This document shows, piece by piece, positions 53,073 through 62,293 of a stretch of DNA of 64,000 bases. How positions within the stretch are numbered: the stretch's first letter is position 1; every line of letters begins with the position of its first letter. The stretch is from positions 248,001-312,000 of the forward strand of contig NZ_FNQH01000003.1 of NCBI RefSeq assembly GCF_900107505.1. Reading direction: 5' to 3'. Below the pieces are notes generated by a model that worked only from the letters and a program-made list of their open reading frames with translations, did not search any database and was not told the origin of the DNA. Made by a program: the position numbers and the translations under genes. Source of the stretch: Trichococcus collinsii. Lineage in GTDB: Bacteria > Bacillota > Bacilli > Lactobacillales > Aerococcaceae.

Positions 53073-54830
53073 GTGCAAGCATCGAATACAGAAGCAACAA
53101 GCGTAAAGTCTAAAACAAAAAGAAAATTTAAGATCCAATTATTGCAATTTAAAAGTATCCGTACAAACTTACTAGTCGGATTTTCGATAATCCTAATCGC
53201 CATTTTTTTGTTGGGATACAATAGTTACAAAACATCAAATGATATTAGTGCGGAAACTGATCAAATTGTTAATGTAGGTGTTCCAATTCTGGAACAAGGC
53301 GCCGAAATCAACTATTTAGTGGCAAGCCGGATGTCAGTCGTTCGCAGCTATTTATTGTCCGGGGATACAACTTATGTGGAATTATTTGATTTGTATACAC
53401 AACAAAGCGAAGCAATCCAGGCGGAGATTCTGGAGGCAAACGGCAACAAACAGGTGATTGTAGATTTGTTCGCAGGAATCGATGAATGGACCCGGATCAC
53501 GCGGGAAGAAGTCATAAATGTCTACCAAGCAGGTAATCAGCAACAAGCGATAAATACGTTGTTTGAAAAATCAGAGCAACTAGGAAATGAGAATATAAGT
53601 GCTATGGAACGATCGCTTAACGCGAGGATCGTTTCCATTCAGGAAGAAGGCGATGACGTCATTGCCCATGGAAATCAAGCAATGAGAGTGACCTTCATCA
53701 TATCCATAATTGCACTATTGCTGAGTATCGCTATCGCATTATTGATCTCTTCCGATTTGATGAAGCGTATCAAACTATTGATGGACAAAACAACCGAACT
53801 GACAACTGGAAAACTGAATGGAGAACCTATCGACATCAAACATTTTGACGAATTAGGCAAACTCGGTGATGCGATCAATCAAATGCAGCAACAGTTGAAA
53901 GCCATTATTGTAAGCATTTCAGAAGCATCACATACACTTGAGGAGAACAGTAGGGACCTCCATCAAGCTTCAAAAGAAGTGAAGTTAGGCACTGAACAAG
54001 TGGCTATCACAATGCAGGAGTTGGCGACAGGTTCTGAAACCCAAGCAAGCAGCGCCAGCAACTTGGCGACTGTCATCGACGTCTTCAATGATGAGTTCCA
54101 AGCTGTTAATCAGAACACCATTCAAATTGCAGAAGGTTCTAAAGAAATCCTTGCAAATACAAATCAAGGCGAAGAACTGATGCAAAAATCAAGTCTGCAG
54201 ATGAACATAATTCAGGACATCATGCAAGAGGCTGTCGATAAGATGAATATTTTGGAAAATCAGACCCAAGAAATCAACAAATTGGTCGGACTAATCCAAA
54301 ATGTAGCGGATCAAACGAATTTACTGGCATTGAATGCTGCCATAGAGGCTGCACGAGCTGGAGAACATGGCCGAGGCTTTGCTGTCGTTGCCGATGAAGT
54401 CAGAAAGCTGTCTGAACAAGTCGCCACTTCCGTCATGGACATAACAGGTTTTGTGGACACTATCCAAAAAGAATCCAAAAATGTAAGTTCATCCTTACAA
54501 TCGGGCTATACCGAAGTGAAGTCGGGCGCTGCCCAGATTGATAAGACGAGTCATACATTCAGTGAGATGAAAATGCAATTGGACAGTATGGTGACGAATA
54601 TATCTGGGGTAACCAATAATTTGGCGCTGCTGGCTGAGAATACAAATAACATGAGTACATCCATCGAAGAGATTGCTTCAATCTCGGAAGAATCCGCTGC
54701 TGGAGTCGAAGAGACCTCGGCTGCCAGCCAGGAAATCAGCAGTTCCATGGAAGAAGTTTCTATGAACTCCGAAAGAATCGCGGGCCTCGCAGACCTGCTG
54801 AATCTGTTGGTCAAAGAATTTAAATTTTAA
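53073..54830 (+). CDS. Methyl-accepting chemotaxis protein (chemoreceptor 2)
   Basis: 585 residues from GTG behind GGGAAGTG. Same plan as the receptor at 13074: TM1 (about 31-50), a helical sensor region ([19 protein letters not shown]), TM2 (about 207-228), HAMP and a signalling domain with [38 protein letters not shown]. The signalling half is nearly the same as receptor 1; the sensor half differs, so the two were probably produced by duplication and then diverged in ligand. It has its own sigma-D promoter and terminator. Confidence 0.93.
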   Translation: MQASNTEATSVKSKTKRKFKIQLLQFKSIRTNLLVGFSIILIAIFLLGYNSYKTSNDISAETDQIVNVGVPILEQGAEINYLVASRMSVVRSYLLSGDTTYVELFDLYTQQSEAIQAEILEANGNKQVIVDLFAGIDEWTRITREEVINVYQAGNQQQAINTLFEKSEQLGNENISAMERSLNARIVSIQEEGDDVIAHGNQAMRVTFIISIIALLLSIAIALLISSDLMKRIKLLMDKTTELTTGKLNGEPIDIKHFDELGKLGDAINQMQQQLKAIIVSISEASHTLEENSRDLHQASKEVKLGTEQVAITMQELATGSETQASSASNLATVIDVFNDEFQAVNQNTIQIAEGSKEILANTNQGEELMQKSSLQMNIIQDIMQEAVDKMNILENQTQEINKLVGLIQNVADQTNLLALNAAIEAARAGEHGRGFAVVADEVRKLSEQVATSVMDITGFVDTIQKESKNVSSSLQSGYTEVKSGAAQIDKTSHTFSEMKMQLDSMVTNISGVTNNLALLAENTNNMSTSIEEIASISEESAAGVEETSAASQEISSSMEEVSMNSERIAGLADLLNLLVKEFKF

Positions 54831-54842
54831 TCCAAAAAACAG

Positions 54843-54884
54843 AAAACTCTCCAGTAAGCCGCTCAAGCTTACTGGAGAGTTTTT
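54843..54884. terminator. Bidirectional terminator
   Basis: AAACTCTCCAGTAAGC...GCTTACTGGAGAGTTTTT, perfect stem with T's on the right and A's on the left. It serves chemoreceptor 2 and the convergent C39-family gene. Confidence 0.9.
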
Positions 54885-54905
54885 ATTCATGAATGGTTCA
54901 TTCAC

Positions 54906-55619
54906 TTATTGGATATAGATGGCTTGACTGCCGAATTGCTCCCAAGAGGCAATGAATGCACTTTTTTCCACAGCTTGGTTTTTTTGGCCATAAGGATCAT
55001 TTACGTAAAAATAATTATCATCATAGCCAACTACTACGACACTGTGTTCACTATAACTGATGCTAACCTCACCGGTAGGCGTTTGCCACACTTCCATATC
55101 AGCTACTGGGGCATAGCTTGTACTGGTGATTGTCCAGACTGGGTATCCCTGATTCAAGGCAGCAATCACAGCCTCAAATGGGCTGCCGGTGATATCCTTT
55201 ATGCGGTCCGATGACACGAAATTAGCAGCTAAGACAGCTATCGGCCTATGGTATACACTGAAGCCAGAATTATAACCGGTAATGTCTCCTACGAAAGCAT
55301 CGTTTGGGTTGCCGCGCAAGCCGTTTTCATAAATGATCGGAACAGAAGGGAGCCAAGCAGCGACATCATTTTTCGATACATCCACGTTGTTGTACTGCAG
55401 TATCATTGTAAGCGAGGTTACCTCGCAACCGTTATATAGAACTGGATAATCCATTTGATTCAATAAAGGGACATCCAATAAAACTTCTTTTGGGGCTTCT
55501 GCTACAGCTGCCAGATCATCCAAAACAGATGCGCTTTCAGGCGGAGCAAGCCTGATGGATAATGTACTGACGATAAAAATTATCAACAAGCTTCTTTTAA
55601 AAAGCGTTCGTTTCCTCAT
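54906..55619 (-). CDS. Secreted C39-family cysteine peptidase-like protein
   Basis: 237 residues. N-terminal signal peptide or anchor (about 8-26), then a papain-like C39_2 domain: catalytic Cys in LYNGCEVTSLTMIL (about 65), His in SYSEHSVVVVGYDD and Asp in YVNDPYG. The family covers secreted or surface peptidases of largely unknown substrate, distinct from bacteriocin-ABC C39 domains since no transporter is fused. AAGGAGG precedes the start. No other gene shares its strand; it is isolated between the motility and sugar loci. Confidence 0.85.
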   Translation of the reverse strand: MRKRTLFKRSLLIIFIVSTLSIRLAPPESASVLDDLAAVAEAPKEVLLDVPLLNQMDYPVLYNGCEVTSLTMILQYNNVDVSKNDVAAWLPSVPIIYENGLRGNPNDAFVGDITGYNSGFSVYHRPIAVLAANFVSSDRIKDITGSPFEAVIAALNQGYPVWTITSTSYAPVADMEVWQTPTGEVSISYSEHSVVVVGYDDNYFYVNDPYGQKNQAVEKSAFIASWEQFGSQAIYIQ

Positions 55620-55911
55620 AATTAGCCTCCTTAGGGTTTTGATGCATGCACATAAATACCAATAAACTATTTGTGCAATATTGATGTAATAGCTGATTAA
55701 CCCGAAATTAAAAATACCTATACAATAGTCGGCAGCAATCGAATATAGTTAAGCCATTCTCCCGAAAGATTCGCTGAAATAATTGAAAGGAATAAAGCAT
55801 TGCACGATCCTTTAGAAAGGAATGCTCCCAAATAACAGCTATACTTATTTTGTGGACTCTGCTATCATGATAATTAGATTGTAAGTGTATACAGGAAAGG
55901 AGGTAATCCAT
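55620..55911. other. Divergent intergenic region
   Basis: AT-rich spacer between the C39-family gene and the LacI-family gene. No gene, no strong hairpin. No clear promoter could be assigned in either direction. Confidence 0.4.
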
Positions 55912-56895
55912 TTGGGAACAATGAAAGACGTAGCTGCTTTAGCAAAGGTGGGTGTCGGTACCGTATCGCGTGTGCTGAACAATTCTGGGCCTGTAAAAGA
56001 ATCGACGCGCAGAAAAGTGGAGGCGGCGATGAAAGAGTTGAATTATATTCCGAATGCCTATGCGCGCGGCCTGAAGATGAACAAGACCCACACGATCGCA
56101 TTGATTATTCCGACAATCTGGCATCCGTTTTTTGCCGAATTTGCCTACTATGTGGAGCGGAATTTATCCGAACATAAATACAAGATGCTGTTGTGCAACT
56201 CTGATGTTAGCAATGACAAGGAGTTGGAATATATTCAAATGGTTCAAGAAAACAAAGTGGATGGTATCATCGGCATCACCTATTCGGACTTGGATAGTTT
56301 TGTCTCATCGCATTTGCCTTTCGTCACTATTGACCGTCACTTCAAGGAAGAAACAGTTTGTGTCACATCTGACAACTTTCATGCAGGCCAGCTAGCTGTA
56401 GAAAAGTTGGTTGAAAAGGGCTGTCAAAAACTTGGGTATATCGGAACGCACTCACGATTTCCTACTGAGACGACAAAGAGAAGGACTGGCTTTGTAGCGC
56501 AGGCTGAACTGATGGGAATGCCTTATGCCATCTATGATGGGCAAGACCCCGTTATGGAATTAAAAAAAGACATACGATCCTTTTTCGAAGAAAATCCGGA
56601 TGTGGATGGCGTATTTGCCCACACAGATTTTATTGCTTTAGATATACTGGAAGTTTTGGAGGAAATGAAACGTAAAGTGCCGGAGGAAGTGCAGATCATC
56701 GGATGCGATGGCATCAAGATGGAAGCAGGGCGCAAACAGATCGTATCGACAATCCGTCAGCCTGTGGATTTGATGGCCAAAGCCGCAGTCGAAAAAATCA
56801 TCCAGGTGATCGATGGCGAACCCGTCAAAACGAAGATCACTTTGCCTGTCCATTATGTAGAAGGGCCGACAACGAAAAATGAAATTTTAAAATAA
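55912..56895 (+). CDS. LacI-family regulator of the fructan/oligosaccharide locus
   Basis: 327 residues from TTG at 55912, seven bases after AAAGGAGG; the upstream frame has no site. N-terminal helix-turn-helix (TMKDVAALAKVGVGTVSRVLNN, then hinge helix ELNYIPNAYARGLK), then a periplasmic-binding-protein-like effector domain. It probably represses the downstream ABC-GH32-fructokinase operon. The three palindromic modules at 56957-57174 contain GAAACGTTTC, a typical LacI/CcpA-family core, and are its likely operators. Confidence 0.88.
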   Translation: MGTMKDVAALAKVGVGTVSRVLNNSGPVKESTRRKVEAAMKELNYIPNAYARGLKMNKTHTIALIIPTIWHPFFAEFAYYVERNLSEHKYKMLLCNSDVSNDKELEYIQMVQENKVDGIIGITYSDLDSFVSSHLPFVTIDRHFKEETVCVTSDNFHAGQLAVEKLVEKGCQKLGYIGTHSRFPTETTKRRTGFVAQAELMGMPYAIYDGQDPVMELKKDIRSFFEENPDVDGVFAHTDFIALDILEVLEEMKRKVPEEVQIIGCDGIKMEAGRKQIVSTIRQPVDLMAKAAVEKIIQVIDGEPVKTKITLPVHYVEGPTTKNEILK

Positions 56896-56908
56896 TATGT
56901 TTTTGGTA

Positions 56909-56937
56909 TTGACAGAAAACGGTTACTGAATTATTAT
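56909..56937 (+). promoter_or_regulatory. Promoter of the fructan operon
   Basis: TTGACA (56909-56914), 17-base spacer, TATTAT (56932-56937): near-consensus sigma-A. The transcript would have a leader of about 250 bases carrying three operators. Confidence 0.75.
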
Positions 56938-56956
56938 ATGTTTAAATCAAAAACAT

Positions 56957-56989
56957 ATTTTTTTGAAGCAAAGTGGAAACGTTTCAATT
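56957..56989. promoter_or_regulatory. Operator module 1
   Basis: A 33-bp module with core TGGAAACGTTTCA. It differs from modules 2 and 3 at two positions (GAAGCAAAG for GAACTAAAG). A half site AAACGTTTCCC follows at 56997. Confidence 0.65.
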
Positions 56990-57087
56990 ACCAAATAAAC
57001 GTTTCCCTATTTTTGAAATCGCGGGCAGTCTGATGATCCATCAACCGCACCGATTTCAAAAGTAGCATGCCGATTCTTCAGAATTTT

Positions 57088-57120
57088 ATTTTTTTGAACT
57101 AAAGTGGAAACGTTTCAATT
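57088..57120. promoter_or_regulatory. Operator module 2
   Basis: A 33-bp module: A, seven T's, GAACTAAAG, then TGGAAACGTTTCAATT. Identical to module 3 at 57142-57174. Confidence 0.7.
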
Positions 57121-57141
57121 CTTGAACAAGAACCTTTCCAC

Positions 57142-57174
57142 ATTTTTTTGAACTAAAGTGGAAACGTTTCAATT
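57142..57174. promoter_or_regulatory. Operator module 3
   Basis: Exact 33-bp copy of module 2, 54 bp downstream, ending 26 bases before the first permease start and just before AGGAGG. Confidence 0.7.
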
Positions 57175-57199
57175 TTCAAAAGGAGGAGTCATAAAAGTC

Positions 57200-58141
57200 A
57201 TGAAAAAAAGCCAGACAAGCAAACCGAAAAGAATCACACAGTCCAAATGGGAATTCATCAAACAGCACCGGATGCTCTACTATATGCTGTTTCCGGGACT
57301 GATACTCACGCTGGTATTCAAGTATTTCCCGATGTACGGCATTCTCTTGGCCTTCAAGGATTACAACCCGCTGCGGGGGATCATGGGAAGCGAATGGGTG
57401 GGAGTGGAAAACTTCGTACAGTTCATCGACTCGCCGAATTTCTCCATGCTGCTGGAGAATACGCTCAAAATAAGCATTTACGGACTGATTTTGGGATTCT
57501 TTCCACCAATCCTCCTGGCATTATCCTTGAACCATCTGATCAGCACAAAATGGAAGAAGCGATTCCAACTGATTCTGTATGCACCGAACTTCATTTCCTT
57601 GGTGATCGTTGTGGGGATGCTGTTCATGTTCCTGGCCGCAGATGGCCCAATCAACGGATTTATTGAAACCATCACCGGTTCGCGGATCACGTTCATGACG
57701 GATCCAAATTATTTCCGGACTTTGTACATCCTATCCGGTATTTGGCAAGGTATGGGCTGGGCATCGGTTCTCTACACAGCCACACTGGCAAACGTCAGCC
57801 AAGATCTGATCGATGCGGCCCACATGGACGGCGCCAATATCTTGTACCGCATCTGGTACATCGATCTTCCGGCGCTGCGCCCGATCATGGTCATCCAGTT
57901 CATCCTTTCTGTCGGTGGGATCATGAACGTTGGTTATGAGAAAGCTTTCCTGATGCAAACATCGATGAACCTGCCTGTTTCGGAAATCATTTCGACCTAC
58001 GTCTATAAAGTCGGTCTGCAAATGGGGGATTACGGATATTCAACGGCAGTCGGGTTATTCAATACAGTCATCAATGTCATCTTGCTGTTGGCCGTAAACA
58101 TGATAGCGAACAAAGTAAACAATGATGACGCGGCTTTATAG
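57200..58141 (+). CDS. ABC transporter permease 1 (LplB-type, oligosaccharide)
   Basis: 313 residues from the ATG at 57200; the frame is open upstream but runs into operator module 3. Six transmembrane helices and the EAA-type loop DLIDAAHMDGANILYRIWYIDLPAL that contacts the ATPase. The LplB-like variant (N-terminal MLYYMLFPGLILTLVFKYFPMYGILLAFKDYNP) usually pairs with an LplC-type permease and an unusually long lipoprotein binding protein, as here. Probable role: import of fructo-oligosaccharides or a similar fructan product, inferred from the GH32 and fructokinase genes. Confidence 0.9.
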   Translation: MKKSQTSKPKRITQSKWEFIKQHRMLYYMLFPGLILTLVFKYFPMYGILLAFKDYNPLRGIMGSEWVGVENFVQFIDSPNFSMLLENTLKISIYGLILGFFPPILLALSLNHLISTKWKKRFQLILYAPNFISLVIVVGMLFMFLAADGPINGFIETITGSRITFMTDPNYFRTLYILSGIWQGMGWASVLYTATLANVSQDLIDAAHMDGANILYRIWYIDLPALRPIMVIQFILSVGGIMNVGYEKAFLMQTSMNLPVSEIISTYVYKVGLQMGDYGYSTAVGLFNTVINVILLLAVNMIANKVNNDDAAL

Positions 58142-58156
58142 AGAGAGGAGAACAAA

Positions 58157-59038
58157 ATGATAACGTTGACAAAATTTGACCGCAGCGTCCTGCTGCTGAA
58201 CCGCATTCTGATAGGGCTTCTGGTATTGATCACTCTATCGCCGTTGCTGTATGTATTGATTGCTTCCTTCATGGATCCCTTCATCCTCCGCTCGCAAGGC
58301 CTGAGTCTGAATCCTGCGAATTGGAGTTTGGATGGCTATAATCGGGTGCTGAAGGACCCGGCAATCATAAGAGGTTTTGTGAATTCGATTTTCTATTCGT
58401 TCACTTACAGTGCATTGACCGTGGGGGTATCGATCTTGACTGCCTATCCTTTATCAAGAAAAAAACTGGTAGGCAAACGACCGCTAACAATCTTTTTTAT
58501 AATCACGATGTTCGTAGGTGGCGGGTTGGTTCCTACTTATTTATTAGTGAAAAACCTGGGCATGTTGAACACCGTCTGGGCAATTGTCCTTCCAGGCTCA
58601 ATCAATGTTTGGAACATTATCTTGGCCCGGACGTACTTTCAACAATTGCCCGCCGAGTTGGAGGAGGCAGCCATCATTGATGGCGCGAATGAACTGCAGA
58701 TATTCTTTAAGATCATGCTGCCATTGGCGAAACCAATCATTTTCGTGCTGTTCCTCTACGCTTTCGTGGGTCAGTGGAATTCTTACTTCGATGCCATGAT
58801 TTATCTGAATGATGCGGACCTGCAGCCACTCCAAATTGTGCTGCGAAAAATACTGATTCAAAATCAACCACAACAAGATATGATCGGATCGGCGACTCAA
58901 ATGGCGGAAATGGCCCAGTTAGCCGAACTGATCAAATACTCAACAATCGTCATCTCCAGCTTACCGCTTCTGATCATGTATCCATTCTTCCAGAAGTACT
59001 TCGATAAAGGGATGATGGCAGGTTCACTCAAAGGTTAG
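58157..59038 (+). CDS. ABC transporter permease 2 (LplC-type)
   Basis: 293 residues. Six transmembrane helices and the EAA-type loop ELEEAAIIDGANELQIFFKIMLPLAKPI. It forms a heterodimer with the preceding permease, 15 bases upstream. GAGAGGAG precedes the start. No ABC ATPase gene is found in the locus, so a shared MsmX/MsmK-type ATPase encoded elsewhere is expected. Confidence 0.9.
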   Translation: MITLTKFDRSVLLLNRILIGLLVLITLSPLLYVLIASFMDPFILRSQGLSLNPANWSLDGYNRVLKDPAIIRGFVNSIFYSFTYSALTVGVSILTAYPLSRKKLVGKRPLTIFFIITMFVGGGLVPTYLLVKNLGMLNTVWAIVLPGSINVWNIILARTYFQQLPAELEEAAIIDGANELQIFFKIMLPLAKPIIFVLFLYAFVGQWNSYFDAMIYLNDADLQPLQIVLRKILIQNQPQQDMIGSATQMAEMAQLAELIKYSTIVISSLPLLIMYPFFQKYFDKGMMAGSLKG

Positions 59039-59084
59039 GCAATACGCAACACAAAATAAATACACTATAAAGGAGAAATACAAA

Positions 59085-60698
59085 ATGAGAGTAAAATACC
59101 TTGGCACAGCACTATTATCCACAGCAACAGTCCTGACTTTAGCAGCATGCGGTTCTTCCGGCGGGGCCTCTTCCCCCGATTACGAATTGACCAATGTCTC
59201 GTTCCCTTTGGAGGAAGAAGTTACCTTGAAGATGTCCACTTCCAGTTCTCCGTTGGCACCGGCTGATCCGAATGAGAAGTTGATCTTCCAGCGTTTGCAG
59301 GAGCAATCGGGCGTGCAAGTCGAATGGAAAAACTATTCTTCGGATTACATTGAAAAACGGAATCTGGACATTTCCAGCGGCGACTTGCCTGATGCCATGT
59401 GGAATGCCGGCGCCAGCGACTACGATCTGCTTTCCTGGGCGGAAGACGGCATCATCATTCCCTTGGAAGACCTGATCAATGAACATATGCCGAACTTCAA
59501 AAAGGTATTGGACGAAAACCCGGAATACCTGGCCATGATCACAGCGCCGGACGGCCATATCTACTCGCTGCCATGGATCGAAGAATTGGGCCAGGATAAA
59601 GAGTCCATCCATACCGTAAATGATATTCCGTGGATCAATGTGGATTGGTTGGAAGCATTGGGCTTGGAGATGCCGCAAACAACGGAAGAATTGATGGTTG
59701 TATTGGAAGCATTCAAAACCCAAGACCCGAACGGCAATGGCAAAGCGGATGAAATCCCGATGTCCTTCATCAACGATGGCGGAAATGAAGACATGAAGTT
59801 CCTCTTCGGCGCATTTGGCATCGGCGACAACGATGATCACTTGGTCGTCAATGATGACGGCACAATCGACTTTACTGCCGACAACGAAGAATTCAAAAAT
59901 GGCGTCAATTATTTCAACGAACTGTACAACAAAAACCTGATTGATGTGGAAGCTTTTGAACAGGATTGGAATGCCTACGTAGCGAAAGGGAAAGAGCAAC
60001 TGTTCGGCGTGTATTTCTCATGGGATAAAGCCAACGTTTCGGGAGCGAACGATTCCTACGAGCCGCTTCCTGCACTGGCTGGTCCGAGCGGAGAAAAACA
60101 TGTTACGCGTACGAACGGCTTCGGATTCAGCCGTGACCGTTTCGTCATCACAAGCGCCAACAAAAATCTGGAATTGACTGCCAAATGGGCAGATCAAATG
60201 TACGTGCCAATCCAATCTGTGCAGAACAACTGGGGCACTTACGGAGATGAGACGCAGCAAAATATCTTTGAATACGTTGAAGCAACCAATTCATTGAAAC
60301 ACCTGCCGCTGGAAGGCACTGCACCGGGCGAATTGCGCCAAAAAACAGAAGCTGGCGGACCTTTGGCAATCTTGGATGAATACTACGGAACTGTGACGAC
60401 GATGCCGGATGATGCGCAATGGCGTTTGGACATCTTCAAAGACACATACTTGGCTGATGTTCATAATCAATTCAATTATCCACGCGTATTCTTGTCATTG
60501 GAACAGGCAGACCGGATCGCTCAGATTGAAGCGGATTTGATGCCGTTCGTCAACAGAAAACGTGCTGAATGGATCGCAAACGGGAAAATCGCCGAAGAAT
60601 GGGATGCCTACGTAGAGGAATTGAACCGTTTAGGATTGGAAGAATGGATGCAAATCAAACAAGATGCTTATGATACATACTTGTCAAACAACAAATAA
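59085..60698 (+). CDS. Lipoprotein solute-binding protein (LplA-type)
   Basis: 537 residues, long for a sugar binding protein but normal for the LplA/family-1 type. Lipoprotein signal with lipobox LTLAAC (Cys22), then GSSGGASS linker. A bilobal binding protein of the extracellular solute-binding family 1 (DLPDAMWNAG, IYSLPWIEELGQ, DPNGNGKADEIPMSF). It delivers substrate to the permease pair upstream. AAGGAG precedes the ATG. The substrate, probably a fructo-oligosaccharide, is inferred from neighbours. Confidence 0.92.
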   Translation: MRVKYLGTALLSTATVLTLAACGSSGGASSPDYELTNVSFPLEEEVTLKMSTSSSPLAPADPNEKLIFQRLQEQSGVQVEWKNYSSDYIEKRNLDISSGDLPDAMWNAGASDYDLLSWAEDGIIIPLEDLINEHMPNFKKVLDENPEYLAMITAPDGHIYSLPWIEELGQDKESIHTVNDIPWINVDWLEALGLEMPQTTEELMVVLEAFKTQDPNGNGKADEIPMSFINDGGNEDMKFLFGAFGIGDNDDHLVVNDDGTIDFTADNEEFKNGVNYFNELYNKNLIDVEAFEQDWNAYVAKGKEQLFGVYFSWDKANVSGANDSYEPLPALAGPSGEKHVTRTNGFGFSRDRFVITSANKNLELTAKWADQMYVPIQSVQNNWGTYGDETQQNIFEYVEATNSLKHLPLEGTAPGELRQKTEAGGPLAILDEYYGTVTTMPDDAQWRLDIFKDTYLADVHNQFNYPRVFLSLEQADRIAQIEADLMPFVNRKRAEWIANGKIAEEWDAYVEELNRLGLEEWMQIKQDAYDTYLSNNK

Positions 60699-60727
60699 CA
60701 AGAAAGAAAATAAATCAAATCCAAGAA

Positions 60728-62239
60728 ATGAGTGATAGCGTGAGCATTCAAAGTCAAGTGGCCTATTCAACAGAGCGGGCCAACCGATATATAGCAGAAA
60801 ATAAAGGAATAGTGAATCCTCTTTACCGGAATCGCTATCATGCATCACCGCCAGTGGGCTGGATGAACGATCCAAACGGTTTCGTCCAGTACCAAGGTGC
60901 GTACCACCTGTTTTACCAATTTCACCCGTATGATGCGAAATGGGGCCCGATGCATTGGGGACACATGAAGTCGACGGACTTGATCCATTGGGAAGACTTG
61001 CCTGTCGCCTTGGCGCCGGATCAGGCGTATGACCGGTTCGGTTGTTTCTCAGGAAGCGCCATCGAACGGGACGGAAAACTATATCTGCTTTATACAGGCG
61101 TAACTGAAGCCGATGAAGAAGGCGTGCATCACCAGGTGCAGTGCCTGGCGGTGTCGGAGGATGGGCTGCACTTTGATAAAGTGCAGCAAAATCCGGTCAT
61201 CCCGATCGCGGCTTTGCCGGAAGATGCTTCCCAGATCGATTTCCGGGATCCGAAAGTATTTGAACACGAAGGTATGTACTACACGGTGATCGCCTCCAAG
61301 GCTTCCGATGAGACAGGGCAGATTTTGCTTTACCAATCTGAAGACTTGGTGGAATGGGAGTTTGCCTCAGTCTTCCTGAAGGGGACCAAGGAGCAAGGGA
61401 TCATGTGGGAATGCCCGGACTTCTTCCAATTGGATGGGAAGGATTGCCTGATCTTTTCGCCGATGCAATGGCCACAAGATGGGGATGATTATCAGAATTT
61501 GAATTCATCGGTACTGGCTGTCGGCGAGGTGGATTGGACGACGAAGCAGTTCCAACCGGCAAGCTATCAAGAGTTGGATCACGGTTTGGATTACTATGCT
61601 CCCCAAAGCCTGGAAGATGATAAAGGCAGAAGGATCTGCATCGGCTGGATGCAGATGTGGGGAAGAGATTTCCCGACTGATACGCTAGGCCACGGATGGA
61701 CAGGCTCCATGACGATCCCGAGAGAATTGAAATGGGTAGATGGCCAGTTGAAGCAATATCCGATCGGCATCGAGGCCAAACTTGTTCAGCAGGGAGAAAA
61801 CAGCCGGATCATCACGCTGGAAGATGCCAAAGAAACAATTCCAGGCATCGAAGGGGATTGCGGACTGCTGACGCTGAAAGTGGACACGTCCGAATTGGAC
61901 AACTTGAATATTTATCTCCGTGAGAATGAGAATGAAAGAACAGTGGTCTCCTTCAATAAAGAAAAGAATGAATTGGGAATCGACCGATCCACAAGCGGCA
62001 TCGAACTGAAAGGTGAAGAAGCAACACCTCCTGTCAGCCGGAAAGTCACATTGGCCGGAGATCGGGATTATCTTGAACTCGCGATTTACTTGGACCATTC
62101 GTCGGTTGAAGTATTTGAGCGAAACGGTGAAGCGGTCATGACTGCAAACGTTTATCCGACCGAGGAAGCGACGGGCATTTCTTTTGAATGTAGCGGAAAA
62201 GCTGTTTTTGAGGAAGCGACTTTCACGCCATTCGTCTAA
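60728..62239 (+). CDS. Glycoside hydrolase family 32 beta-fructosidase
   Basis: 503 residues. GH32 beta-propeller: nucleophile Asp48 in WMNDPNG, the RDP motif (DFRDPKVF) and the acid/base Glu in WECPDFF, followed by a C-terminal beta-sandwich domain. It cleaves terminal fructose from sucrose, sucrose-6-phosphate or fructo-oligosaccharides. There is no signal peptide, so it acts in the cytoplasm on substrate brought in by the ABC transporter. The start at 60728 has only a weak ribosome site; a GTG at 60740 is an alternative. Whether sucrose-6-phosphate or oligofructans are the main substrate cannot be told, but an ABC rather than PTS importer favours the latter. Confidence 0.92.
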   Translation: MSDSVSIQSQVAYSTERANRYIAENKGIVNPLYRNRYHASPPVGWMNDPNGFVQYQGAYHLFYQFHPYDAKWGPMHWGHMKSTDLIHWEDLPVALAPDQAYDRFGCFSGSAIERDGKLYLLYTGVTEADEEGVHHQVQCLAVSEDGLHFDKVQQNPVIPIAALPEDASQIDFRDPKVFEHEGMYYTVIASKASDETGQILLYQSEDLVEWEFASVFLKGTKEQGIMWECPDFFQLDGKDCLIFSPMQWPQDGDDYQNLNSSVLAVGEVDWTTKQFQPASYQELDHGLDYYAPQSLEDDKGRRICIGWMQMWGRDFPTDTLGHGWTGSMTIPRELKWVDGQLKQYPIGIEAKLVQQGENSRIITLEDAKETIPGIEGDCGLLTLKVDTSELDNLNIYLRENENERTVVSFNKEKNELGIDRSTSGIELKGEEATPPVSRKVTLAGDRDYLELAIYLDHSSVEVFERNGEAVMTANVYPTEEATGISFECSGKAVFEEATFTPFV

Positions 62240-62293
62240 TAGGAGTTGCAGTTAGGTGTGCCAGACAAATAGTTTAGGAATGAAGGAGACGTT

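Noticed and set aside
55885-55911. Longer N-terminus of the LacI-family protein
   Set aside because: The AAAGGAGG site lies inside this stretch and serves the TTG at 55912; the extension would precede the HTH without support.
56957-57174. Repeat array as a CRISPR
   Set aside because: Only three 33-bp units at irregular distances (131 and 54 bp), with palindromic operator cores and no cas genes.
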